From NCBI RefSeq assembly GCF_003254395.2, contig NC_037642.1:4769903-4833902 (forward strand): DNA of 64,000 bases. The letters run 5' to 3'. Position numbers and translations under genes: made by a program. Below are positions 27,118 to 38,893 of this stretch, in pieces. The DNA comes from Apis mellifera (Eukaryota > Arthropoda > Insecta > Hymenoptera > Apidae). Under the pieces are notes generated by a model, which was given only the letters and a program-made list of their open reading frames with translations, did not search any database and was not told the DNA's origin. Within the stretch, counting starts at the first letter, position 1. Each line of letters begins with the position of its first letter.

Positions 27118-29780
27118 TTTATGAATTCTCTCGTAAAGGCTTGGAAAATTCATAACTCATAATTTATTCGTATGCTCATTTGGAATAAAATACACAAGAT
27201 ACGCATCGATCATCGATTGTTGTTCCAAAAACATTTTCCAATCGAAACGAAAAACGGTTTCACAAACGGTTCGACGATTATCTGATAATGTGAACGGAAC
27301 ATTTCCAATTTCAACGTAGGGACGAGTAGAATAGTTGATCTCTCGTTTCAAAATCTCGTCATATTCTTAAACAACGCTTCCAATGTTAGCTCGATAATAC
27401 AGAAAATCACGTGCGCGTCGACGGGGAAATGAAAAAGCATTATATCTATTAACTATTCCATAACGGGGATGTCAATCAGTGTCTGTAAACGCGAGATTAA
27501 CGACCATGAAGGTAACATGAAACTTTACCGTGCTGCACTGAAAGTAATAATTCACCATTACCTAACTTTGGGCAAAGAGAAATTCAAAATTCTTAAAAAT
27601 ATACAAAGCTATATATATACAAACGACATCATCATGCAATGTTATAAATTAAAGAATATTTTACTTTTCCAGATAATATTTGTTGTCGAATAAACATTTT
27701 ACTATGCAACAGGGGGAAAATTATGAAATAATATATTCGAGATCAACAATAAGACAACTTCCTTCTGAAAAATACTAATTGTAATTTATTTACACGAAAA
27801 GGTTCATTTCGTTTCATTGTAATATTCCAGTTATTATTACCTCCATTATACTTGTTCTTTCGGTTGTATATACGTTCCATTCTATTTATTATTTATTCGT
27901 TCGAAGCGAAACGAAGGATGGAAAAGGGGTCGTGCTTAGTAGAGGCAAGGGTTGGATTCTAAGTTGCGGTAATTATCACTGTCGGAGGGTAAACGACATG
28001 GTAATGAGAAATTTTAACGAGTTATGCCGACTGCAGCGTAAATCCTGCACAACCGAAGTACGTAATTAATAGCATGCTGCTTGGGGCACGCGCGTGCTAC
28101 TTTCACGAAGTTTTAAAGCTCGACCCTTTACACGCAGCTCGCCATTTCTCGTCGATTTCTAGTCTAAGAATTATAATAGCGCCACGTTTTCGTTTCGCCA
28201 CGAAACACCTCTCTCACGTGTTTCAGTTTACGTTTCATTTACGCAAAAATTGCTTTTTCATCCTCGAGTGTTTACTTTTTTTCTCTCTCTCTCTTTTTTT
28301 TTTTATTAAATCACGACAGTAGATTTCATTTCATTTATGAATTATACAAACGAAATTTTTATCGAGCTTCGTTATTCCCTCTCTTTTCCTCATGTTTGTT
28401 CGATAAATCAGGTTTGAATGAATTGAACAATCGGAAAAGATCAATGTTGCAACGCAATTCAAGGGAAGATTAAATTCGTATTAAATAGATATCATTGTCC
28501 CATTTTTTTTTTTTGCAACTGCATCCATTTTCCATTATCACAATCCCGAAATTTTAAATATCTTACACAATCGTTCGCAAATGCAAACACGTGTGCGCTC
28601 GAGATACAAAGAAGAAGAACAATATAAAATCATTTTAAATGTAAACGATTCGCCTTATTTGCAAATCGTTATCCCGTAACGATCCATCCCCGAGCAGCTT
28701 AACGAAGCAGAATCCTTGCAATTTCCTCCCGCGATATATCTCTGAAATTTCTTTTCTTTCTCTCGCTCAACGAGATATATAAAAAAAAATATTCATAAAC
28801 GATATCCATCTACGAGGATTATTATCACGAGTACGATATTTAAAACAATTTAAACCGTGATGAAAGTTAGTGTGTGTTCGAGGGTGCAATCGTGAGAAAA
28901 GCCGATTAGCCAGACGGACGATACCCGAAACGGAAATTCAATTTCGGCCATTGTTGCGAGATAGATATATATATACATCCGTATAACACGGTTCGAAGAA
29001 TAAAAGAAGTGCAAAATAATTGATTTTTATCTTTATCTTTACAGAAAGAAAGAAAAAAAAAAATGCAATTTTCGTCTGGTGTGAAATAATTAAGAATTTC
29101 CCTCGGGGAGATCACGACGAGGATCGTGACCCTGGCCTTGTTCCTCGCGATATAGTGACCCCCAGCATGCGAGATGCACTTGACATTTTTAGATGCTGTC
29201 ATTAAAGAAAAGTCACGTAGTTCGATTCACTCGAACAATGGAATTGAGACGATTGTTGAAACGAGAGAAGAAAGATGATTATTTTTCGTAAGAAAATACA
29301 CGTTGTATTTTACGAAAATTTGTTATAAATTTATTTAAATTACTGAATCACAAGGAAAATTAAATTTAATCCTGAATAAGGAATAGAATTTAATCGAAAA
29401 TATTTTAACAGTTCTTTCGCAACCGAATGAAACAAGAATTTTAATCCTCATATCGATATACCTAATATCAAAACCGAAGGAAAACCCTTAACGGGTCAAG
29501 TGTCGAAAACAGTTACTTACCCTCCGCATATTCGAGAGATGGAGAAGGAAACGGGGACACACATCCCCTCGAAAAAATCTTTTGGACACCGTCCAGGACT
29601 CAATTCCTATTTTTGTCTCGATCCTCGGGCTCACGCGATATTACTTCCGTTTCGAGCACGCTCGTCGCTCGACCGTGCATGTAACCGTAATGCGGACATC
29701 CGTGTACGTGAAAGTGATTCTTTGAGCTTTCCACCCCCTCCTTCGCTCTCTTTATCCTCAGTCGAAAGACACAGAGCACC

Positions 29781-29808
29781 ACGACGACGACGACGACGAC
29801 GACGACGA
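29781..29808. repeat. ACG microsatellite
   Basis: Nine uninterrupted ACG trinucleotides. On both strands it lies in open frames that read poly-Arg or similar, but these have no splice or homology support. Confidence 0.95.
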
Positions 29809-29952
29809 TGGGTTACGTGAACGCGGCTTAACCGAAGAAAAGACCACTCAGATTGGATAGGTAAGCCGGAAAACTCGGGTGGCGAGAGACTTTGTTCCAC
29901 CGTTGAAAAGCGAACGGTAACTACACGGGCGCAGATATAGGATCATGCCTCC

Positions 29953-29971
29953 TCTTCTTCTTCTTCTTCTT
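29953..29971. repeat. TTC microsatellite
   Basis: Six TTC trinucleotides ending shortly before TATTTCAG, which makes an acceptor-like signal on the plus strand; no exon could be supported after it. Confidence 0.9.
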
Positions 29972-32900
29972 ATTTCAGCCTCGGCTGACTTGCGAGAAGA
30001 TTTCATTTTGCCCGAAAGCGAGTCTTCACCCATCTCTCAACGCTTGGAAAGGAAATATTTTACGGTGGCGACGTAGTGAGAATTGGGGAGGGATGATCGT
30101 AGCCCGAGTGTCGTCCGAGTGACGGGTTCGATTAGGTGAGGGATATTTTCAAATTCGTTCAAAGGGATGATATAATTTGATAAAAATATTGTTGATGATG
30201 GAATGTTGTTGGATATTTTATGGGGGAGTATTGAAATATCCGAGATGGAGTTATGTGATTAATCGAGTTTCTTTTCGTTAATTAGAAGCGATATAATATT
30301 TGAGATTTCTTTTTAAAGATTGATTTTTAGATTTAGATGCAGTCAGAAAGTAAATTCGATCGAGTGCTTTAGCTTTTCATTTCAGACGAGATTTTTCTTT
30401 TCTTTTCTTATTCTTTTTTTTTTCTTGACTGGTTAATATTCGATGTTTGTCCAGTACGAATAAATTTCTACGACTGATCATTTGGCGCACGATTAATGAA
30501 TTATGGAAATGAAATCGGCGAACGACGAACGATTATTACAGCATCGTTGAATAAATTACATTCAGACGAAGCTTTTATTCTTTTAAAGGCCCGATTATTT
30601 CCATAATTAAATAGAAATTTCCGTTTTCGAGGGAAACATATTTCCGTTTTAACAGAACAAAAGCTTATTGATAATAAAATTGAATGCTGGTTGAATGATA
30701 GTATTGAAATTATGATATTATAAAATAGATGTATTTATATATTATTATATATAAACTTTTATATTTCTACGAAATATATTTTCTACGATTCTAAATTTCA
30801 AATTGTATACTTTTGAAGATACTTGTGTATATACCCTATTGGAAGAGGATAATGCGAAAATATTATGGACCATAAATAACAATTTATTATTATGAATGAA
30901 TGTTAATGACACGTAACGTTAAATATTCAGTAATTACAAAGTGCATTAACGGGGTGACTAAAGTGCGACTAAAAACTACAACTGGCAACTCTCTCGATTT
31001 TAACGACTCTCGTTATTCTCTCGATGGTTTGCACAACTTTCTTTTATGACACGTGTCATATGTACATATGTAAATGAAGGGACAATGAAAAAACGATGCA
31101 AAGATCGAAAGAAGGATCGAACAAAAGAACATGTTTAGAACTTCTTGCTCTGTATATTTACATTTTTTCATTACATTTCATTCTGCTATATTATTTCCCA
31201 AACTATCTTCATATTATTTTTCATAGACTGTTTAAATCAAGTATCAAATATTTCTATAAGAGAGAAAAAAAAGGAATAATTAATTCTCGATAAATAAATG
31301 AAAATTGAAATTTTTAGATAAATTTCTTAAATTATTTAACGAATATTTTTCTTATCCCCTCTCCAAAAATATCATATGAATATATTAGAATACATAATCT
31401 TTCTCATTCCTTCTCTTCTTCCACAATTTCAATTACAACAATGAAACCACGATATTTCTTCCAACTTCGTCGTTACATTCACGAAGTGGAATTAAAACGT
31501 GAAACATCACAACGAAAAAGTTTCGCCACAAAGTTTACAAAGCAGCCCTTTAGGCTGCCGGTAATGAAAAACTTGGGAAGGTAAAGGGCAACATTAACTA
31601 CAAAAACATGGCCTTGCTCGTAGACAATCTCTGCCACGAATTCGAACTTCCGGGGATTCATAAATCGGTGGCTAGTCGCCACGAGTTATTAAGCTGTAAA
31701 CGAAAAATTAGCCGCGGAATCCTTAATTAATGGCAAACTCACACCACAAAATGGCCACGTAGTCATTGGTGGTGAGTGTAGCTCGTGAAAGATAGCCGGG
31801 AAAACTTCTTTCCGGTCCCTTCTTCGCTTATTAAAGAAAATGTAGTGGCGGCCAAGTTCATCAACGCGATACTTTATAGCGAGATCTTAAGAAGACCTTG
31901 TTCCTGAACGAGATGAAATTCATTTAAGAGAGAATTTTAAGGCTTTTTTAATTTTTACGATAAGTATTTTTAATTCGTTACTTATTGGCCCAGTCCTCGA
32001 GGAATTTATTATTAAGTATAAGTTTATAGTAATTTGTAAATTTTATTTCATTTAGGGATATTTCGTTTAATTTTTAGCTAATTCGTTTTAAACATTATTT
32101 CTTCCGTTTATCGATTTTGCAAGTTTAAATTAATAACACTTTGAAGCATATTTCAAAATTTGTGGTGTAAATTACGGAGTCGAATTATATGGTAGTTGAA
32201 AATATGTGCTAGTTAGAATATTTGTACGCATTGATATCTGCACACGTTATTATCGTGATGTATTAATTATATAATTAAGTGAAAATACGTACCCGTGGAA
32301 CGAAAAGAAGAATTCTGGCAAAGATAATTAAAAATTCGCCGAGAAGCAGAGTGCGAGCACACAACACGCTACGATAAATACAAGCTAAAGTTTTCGAGCC
32401 TGTTTTTTACATAGGGAGGATTAAAAGAGAGAATAAATTTTAAAATTAACCACCTCCCAAACTTTAAACGAAGATTAATCCCACGAGAATCGTGTTCGCG
32501 TTACTTCGTTTCTAATTAGAAAAAAAAAAAAATTTCAATAATTCAACAACATCAACGTCTTCTCCCCATAATTAATTCCATAAATTCTGAACGAAACATT
32601 TCCTGAACAATTCGATTCTTTGTTAAAATAAAAGATAATTTTAATTTCGTGCCCTTTTGAGAGTGATCCCTGTTAATACGCGCGATGGTCACAGGCGTCT
32701 CGAGGATGAAAATTAACCCTTCGAGAGCAGACGGGCGCGTCTTCGAGTCGAGTTTCGTCGAAGTTGATCGATCACGCGCTCCTCCCACGATAGGGAAACG
32801 TGTTCCGCGGTAAATTGAAGCAAATCGCGGTTTCGCGCGAATCCTTTGATGTCCCGCCGCTAATAGGGCAATGAGGTTTTCGGCCAAACTTGCGCCATAT

Positions 32901-33078
32901 CGAGGCAAGTTATGGAAAGTTGGCATAATACTGGTGATATATGTCATCGACAGGGATGCGCCCAATTTGCGGCCAACGCTTCGATTCGCTGTGCTCTATC
33001 GATCAACTTCCCATCGATATATCGTTCTAAACTAACCTTCGATTTTTCGTGTCGATTCGGATTGGTTTACAAATTTAT

Positions 33079-33332
33079 TAAATCGAAACGATATAGCAAT
33101 GGCTATTGATTTTAACGCGTATAAATAAATTTAAATTTTTCTGAAGATCTGAGTAGAATTGGAATTTTATAAGAATTGCATTGAGAAATAATGATGATTT
33201 AATCGAAACGATATATCAATGGCTATTGATTTTAACGCGTATAAATAAATTTAAATTTTTCTGAAAATTTCTAAAATCAGTAGAATTGGAATTTTATAAG
33301 AATTGCATTGGGAAATGAATAATGATGATTTA
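33079..33332. repeat. Tandem duplication, unit about 120 bp, two copies
   Basis: The segment starting AATCGAAACGATATA at 33081 recurs at 33201, and the shared sequence (GGCTATTGATTTTAACGCGT and beyond) continues through TAGAATTGGAATTTTATAAG in both copies. A small insertion near 33270 and another near 33317 make the second copy slightly longer. The copies are otherwise nearly identical, so the duplication is young. Non-coding. Confidence 0.93.
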
Positions 33333-33770
33333 ATGGTTAATTAATTTAGGATATTTAAAAAAGATATAATATGAAATTACTGTTTTCATCACTAGATCGT
33401 GGAAATTTAAATGTATAATGTTCTGCAGAATGAACAAGATGAGAGATATTCAAAACAAAGTACATATATAAAGGGTGAAACGTATTTTTACTTCCATTTC
33501 TGTGCGCATAAAAACCTAAATTTGCATAAATACCCGCCATATACTCGCTTTTAATCTCGTAATAATGAAATTACACGTAAACTTGCACAATAACTATATG
33601 TTTTACAATATTAACTACTTTAAAAAATCTTTAAAAACTCACTTTCCAAACTCCTCTTCCCATTTTTCAACCCCTTTAAATAAATCACACTTGGATCGAT
33701 CAACAATCATCCAAGCTATTTTACATTTTATCCAAGCTATAACTCGATATAAGAAGCGTAATATCGTTAC

Positions 33771-33972
33771 CTGAACTCGATGAATCCGTGATGCAGAATC
33801 AAGGCCATGAAGTCACCCTGAAGATCGTCCCTCTCCCCGGCCAGAAGCAGGATACCATCCCACGCCTCGGGACGGAATTCCAGTTCCAACTGGACGTGCT
33901 TGTACGCGGCCTTCAACGCGGGAAACGCAAGCCAACCGGAACCTGTGAACCTGGGCGATCTTACCTCGGCCT
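33771..33972 (-). CDS. Exon: N-terminal part of laminin-G domain 1, pikachurin/agrin-like matrix protein
   Basis: This is the most upstream exon I can support. It encodes about 66 residues that open an LG domain. The pattern is a PRFTGSGWLAFPAL strand, then VQLELEFRP, then DGILLLAG, then GDFMALIL and HHGFIEF; this matches the usual LG order (F-x-G-x-x-Y/W-L, then DG-hydrophobic-LL, then DF-x-A/S-L, then G-x-h-E-F-R). The acceptor is TTTTGCAG on the minus strand and the donor is CAG/GTAACG. The exon ends two bases into an Arg codon, and the next exon at 26089 supplies the third base, giving FIEFRFDCGSG across the junction. If CAG is the acceptor, the previous exon must end with one base; an adjacent second AG would instead give phase 0. 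Aspartates in the DDLQGD stretch lie where some LG domains bind calcium, which is inference. The family choice (pikachurin over agrin or perlecan) is moderate. Confidence 0.85.
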
Positions 33973-36900
33973 CTGCAAAAGTAACAAAGTTTTCCATCAT
34001 TAAGAAAATCGTTAATTATTATTATTAATTATTTAATTTATTTAATACACTCGATAATAAGTAGATCGACAACGATTGACAAATTTGCATTTATCGAAGA
34101 ATCGTTTATTAAATTTTTTTTTGATGAATCTATTTAATATTATAGGTATATTTGGAGAAACGAAGAGGACAAGAAAATTAAATTGTTAAAAAATAGTTTC
34201 ATTCTATTTTCCTCGATTGTGTGACTATATTTTATTTGGTAATATATTTAAATAAATAGGAAAGCTACGATACGTCAAATAACACGATGTTTCTCTTTCA
34301 GTTTGAATTAAAATCTTAATAGAAACGATTCTCTCTTTCGAGAGAAATAACGATAAATAAAAGGCAGAGTATCCAGATACGTTGGGAAGAAAGCGGTTGC
34401 TTCGAACCGTGGCCCATATTTCGTTATCCACTTATCCCCTTCAAACTAATTGCCCCATATATCGATAAACCTTGGATTGCGAAAACAGAACCTCTCCGTC
34501 TTCGTCCCCCTTTTTCGTCCCCACCCCATTCGAGGGGAACGAAGAAATATGGTTCGGGTCGAGGGTGGCGGATAAGAGGAAAAGGGAATCGAGAATTCCG
34601 GGATAGTGGAAACGTCCTTCACCTTGGCTAACGTAGATATCAAAGGATATACGGTACAGGAAAAAAAGAAGGGTAGTGTACTCGTCGTACACGTAATTTG
34701 AAGGGTGGCCTATAAATCTGGAATGGAAAAACTTGTCCATAAGAGGCCAGGAATAACAAGAAAATGTACTCGATGTAGTAGTAATGAAATTGTTATCAAT
34801 AAAACTTACCTTTTGCAGTATAATTTAATAAACATGATTCCATTACTCACATTAAATTAATTTTTGTTTCAGCGTAGCGAAGTTGGACAAAATTTATATA
34901 AATCTTCGCCTAAATTATTTCAAGAAAGAAGAAGAATTGTATCTCCATCATTTTAATAAAAGGAGAATAAGATTGGAAATGGTGGGATGGATACTCGATT
35001 AATTTAATTTTTCGCTTCGATTAATAAAATTCAGCGAATTTCACGAATTTCCTTCGCCGTCGTTTTCCACGGAACAGTGTTACAAGTCGTTTGGAGAGGA
35101 TGTAAATGTATTTGATACACGAGGACGAGAGCGAGTTAAGTCAATTTAATCTCGCGGTTTTATCTCAGGTAAGTCAATATCCGGGAAGGGAAATAAGAAT
35201 ACGAGGTTAACTCGATTTCCAGGTTTAATTGGCCACCGCCATCGTGGATCTGGCAGTTGTTCGTTGCAATTAATTCGATGTGGATTAAAGATCGTATCAA
35301 AAATAACTTGTACGGATTGTTATTAATATTCGATTTCGTTAAAATGTATTTCCTCAAGTTCTTTTTTTTTTTTCGATAAGTTTCATCTATGGAAATCTGG
35401 AAAGTGTGCCTCTTCCATATCCTTCTCCCCGTGGTGGAATCAAAGTAAGAGACTTGAAAGGGAATCAGAGAAGCGTGGATACGGGATTAATTTCATATCG
35501 TGCGAGCGAAATTTCATTTTCGCATTTATCTCTCTCGGAAAATTGTATTTCTGTTTAACGGTATTAGAAAGAAAAAGTAATTTAATTTGGACAATGAAAT
35601 TTTTCATATATATATATATTTCAATAACACGGTTAATTAAAATGAATTAAATGAAATTTCATTTTGTGATGATTTAATTTCTCTTTCTCTCTTTTTTTTT
35701 TTTTAAAGTTCTACGATATATTCGTTTAAACAAATGAATAATAAAATAAATTTTGATGCAAACGTGTCGAGAGACGATTTCACTGTTTTATTATTTTATT
35801 ATTATTTCTATTACTGTGAATATGTAATTTTTCATTATTTAACGTTCACCTGAAGAACATATTATTATAAATTGTAGATCTTAATCATCGTGAAAATGAG
35901 AGGAGTCTTTATATAAGTTCCATTTCTTCATCGCGAAAAATCCACAAGCTAACAGATTAAAAGAAGAGACGCACAATCGCGGCTAATTTAAAAGAAAAAA
36001 AAAAAAGGGAAAATGGAATTGGAAGCAAAAATGGCAATGAAAAAGTATCAAAGCTTTGTTTTGCAATAATTCGATATTAACGGATAAAACGGATCCGATG
36101 AAAAATGTCGCGAGAATTGTCTTTCCATCTGGAGAATCTGGTCGACAATCGAACGGCTGCAACGTGATATCGTTCCACGTACAACGTGTGTGCAAAGTGT
36201 CATGGAAAATCGTGGACAAAAAAAAAAAAAAGAATCCGGGAAAACCGCGTTGAATTCGCGCGAACATTTCAGATATCATCCTTTGTCACGAGTTAAAAAA
36301 ACGGTATCTTGTGTTCGAGCACAGGGGATTAACGATTTATCAATTCGACTCTGCTTCTAAAAATTTATCATAACGTTGAGTAATTCGATTGGATAATTTC
36401 TCTTTCTCTTCAATTTCGAATTAACTTTCTTTCAGATATCAGAGATCAAAAAGAAAATCGTCAAAAGTAACGGTGTATTTTTGATTTCGAATTGTAGTAG
36501 TTGCGTCGAATTACAATTGGATATATTTGTTGCTTGTACGATTTTCGACGTTTTCGAGTTACTTCATTATACGTTTAAACCGCTTAATCCGACCGTTTAT
36601 TGACATCGATTGAATTATTCACTTGTTTATTACTGGATCTCGATTGGCTTGTTTGTTGCCGCGAAACGTTTTGATTTCGTTTTTGAATTCGGAAAATACG
36701 TCGTTGCTTTTTTTCTCTCTCTTTTAATGCTGCAAAAATGGCGAAAAGTTGACAACAGTTGGGGGAAAATTTGATGGTTTTAAATTTCCCTTTGAAATTC
36801 TGATATAATGGATGAACGATTGCATTATTTCATCGGCGTTACTTTAACAAGAAATTATAATCGGTTTTTTTCCCCCTCGATATTGATATTTAACATTAAT

Positions 36901-37849
36901 TTCCAATGTTCGATATCACTAGTATAAGAATAATTTCCAATATTAATTTTCGATATTCAATTTTGATGTGGAATATTTAAAAGAAAGGGGAAAAAAATCA
37001 TAAAGATCAAGCAGGATATTTTTTTTTGGAGTAAAAAAATTTCCATGATCTATAAAGAGGACAGAAATTTATCTTATTTTAAAATCATCGAATTATCAAG
37101 ATGTATTCTTCGTGTCGATTATGGAACAAATTAATCCAGAAAGTAAAGAGGAGCATCCAGATTTCGAAATTTAATCGAGAAATTCTCGATGTTATAATTC
37201 ATGCATAGAAACTTGGTGGATAACGAAAATCGCGTTATTTGTATTCCGGTGGCGCGAAAAAATTTCTCCGACTTTTATTTTTCATCGAATCTTCCTTAAC
37301 TTTAATCGATAAATTCCTCTTCCCTCAACAATCCCGCATTTGTGGATAATATTAATCTAAATCGATATGCAACAAAAAGAGAATTTATCTCGCGTGAAAA
37401 GATCGTTGGATCCTTGGACAGAAAGACTCATTGTTATCACGTATGTGCGATACACTTCCGTGATCGTGCCACGGCACTTTTATCGACGAAATACACGACA
37501 TAACTGTAACTGACCTACCACGAATTCAATGGATATTCTGCTGGTTTTACCAGCTTTCATTGAAGACTAATACTCCTGTCATTTCTTTCCTTCCATGACT
37601 TTTGTAAAAGAAACCAATCCAAATTATATAACACGTTAAAAGTAATATATTTATTCGGATCAATCCGTGTTTATTATTATTATAAAAAGCGAGTGAAATT
37701 GAATGAATCTAAATTTCTAAATACACACGATGGATCATCGTAATCGCAAACTTCGATATTTTAACGTGAAAAACACGGGAATGAGTTAAAAATTTTGTCA
37801 TCGAAATGCTGTTGGAAAATAGAGGAAAACGTGCCATTGAAGCTGCTTT

Positions 37850-38270
37850 TTGAATTATCCCGATATCTCAATCGGTTGCCGAAATATAAGAGTTGAAAGT
37901 ATTCACGTAATGATTAAGATAGAGCGAAAATGTGAATGGTGCCGCCATCTACATTTTTTCTTGAGTACTACTGCATTTCTTGGAATCGCGTCTGCCGCTT
38001 GTCTGGAGTTTGGGATAGGTCAGTGAGGCGAGGCGCGAGCGAGAGTTCCGAGTAAGCGACAAAGACGGCGATAGTAAACGATCGAAAATTATCCTTCTCT
38101 TTACACGACGATATCTCGGCAACCGGAAGTCGTATCGAGATAAATCAAAAAGGGTTTTAAAGAGGAAGGATCCCCGTTTCCAATGGTGTTTGATTCATCG
38201 ATTAAAAATCATTAACTTCGAAGTTATAGCGGTTTAAAGTTTTCGTAATTTCAATAGAATTTGAACGAGT
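37850..38270. repeat. Possible degenerate interspersed element with short inverted repeats
   Basis: CGGTTGCCGAAATAT at 37873-37887 is matched in inverted orientation by ATATCTCGGCAACCG at 38111-38125 (14 of 15 positions), enclosing about 220 bp. The interior contains GCCGCCATCTAC and a GC-rich stretch unlike the flanks. The region to the right (CTTCGAAGTTATAGCGG) resembles sequence I associate with repeats scattered in bee genomes, but that is memory and not a search. No coding capacity. It could instead be a regulatory region. Confidence 0.35.
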
Positions 38271-38871
38271 TTTAAGGGAACTCGCTTGATTCATAGGATC
38301 ATTTCTGGAAAAATATTGCTTGTAATTATGTTATTGATTGATTGTAAATCGATTTGAAAATTATCTCAACTGGATTCAAAATTATCTTTTTGATTTTTAA
38401 TTGGATTAAGATTTTTATTGTGAAGCATGTAATTTTTATTTCAAAATAAATTTGTATATATCGTGTGTATATATCCCGTTTAAATTTGATTAGTCAAATA
38501 TTTGGAGAGATTTAAATAACTGGTTGCATCGAATTATCTGAATTTTTAATTTTCTACGATATTCGACGAATATTTTATTTATTGGCTATCTCGCTGCAGA
38601 TTGCTCGTTCCATTAACAATATTCTAGTTACACATAACTTCAAAAGCTTTAAAGCAAACGCAAACAACCTGAGAAACTTAGGGGATATACACACTAGTAG
38701 TTTTCAAGTTTGCTGCAATTAAACAAACTTGTTTCCAAATTATGACACTATTACACGTTCAAGTAAATTTCACCGAATCAACAAGTCCACCAAGTTTAAT
38801 ATTCATACTTCATTTTTAATTTCATCGAGTTAATCAACAATTCCATCGAATTAAATAAGACTTATATTCTA

Positions 38872-38893
38872 AATTATTATTATTATTATTATT
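38872..38893. repeat. ATT microsatellite
   Basis: About seven ATT trinucleotides followed by a T run. Confidence 0.92.

Larger units (their letters stand above)
26090..33770. other. Intron between first and second LG1 exons
   Basis: About 7.7 kb. It carries an AT array at 27101-27117, an ACG array at 29781-29808, a TTC array at 29953-29971 and a 120-bp tandem duplication at 33079-33332. The stretches 28000-28200, 30460-30560 and 31690-31870 have mixed composition and might be conserved non-coding sequence. A 137-residue open frame on the minus strand at 32552-32965 has no recognisable domain and is not called. Confidence 0.55.

Noticed and set aside
29516..29700. Donor-like GGAGG/GTAAGT on the minus strand near 29516
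   Set aside because: No matching acceptor with an open frame and no domain. It falls within an intron of the LG gene whose flanking exons join directly.
30100..30140. tRNA B-box-like GGGTTCGATTAGG
   Set aside because: No cloverleaf could be drawn around it: acceptor, D and anticodon stems are absent.
32552..32965. 137-codon open frame, minus strand, just downstream of the first LG exon
   Set aside because: It lies inside an intron between two exons whose phases join perfectly without it, and it has no domain.
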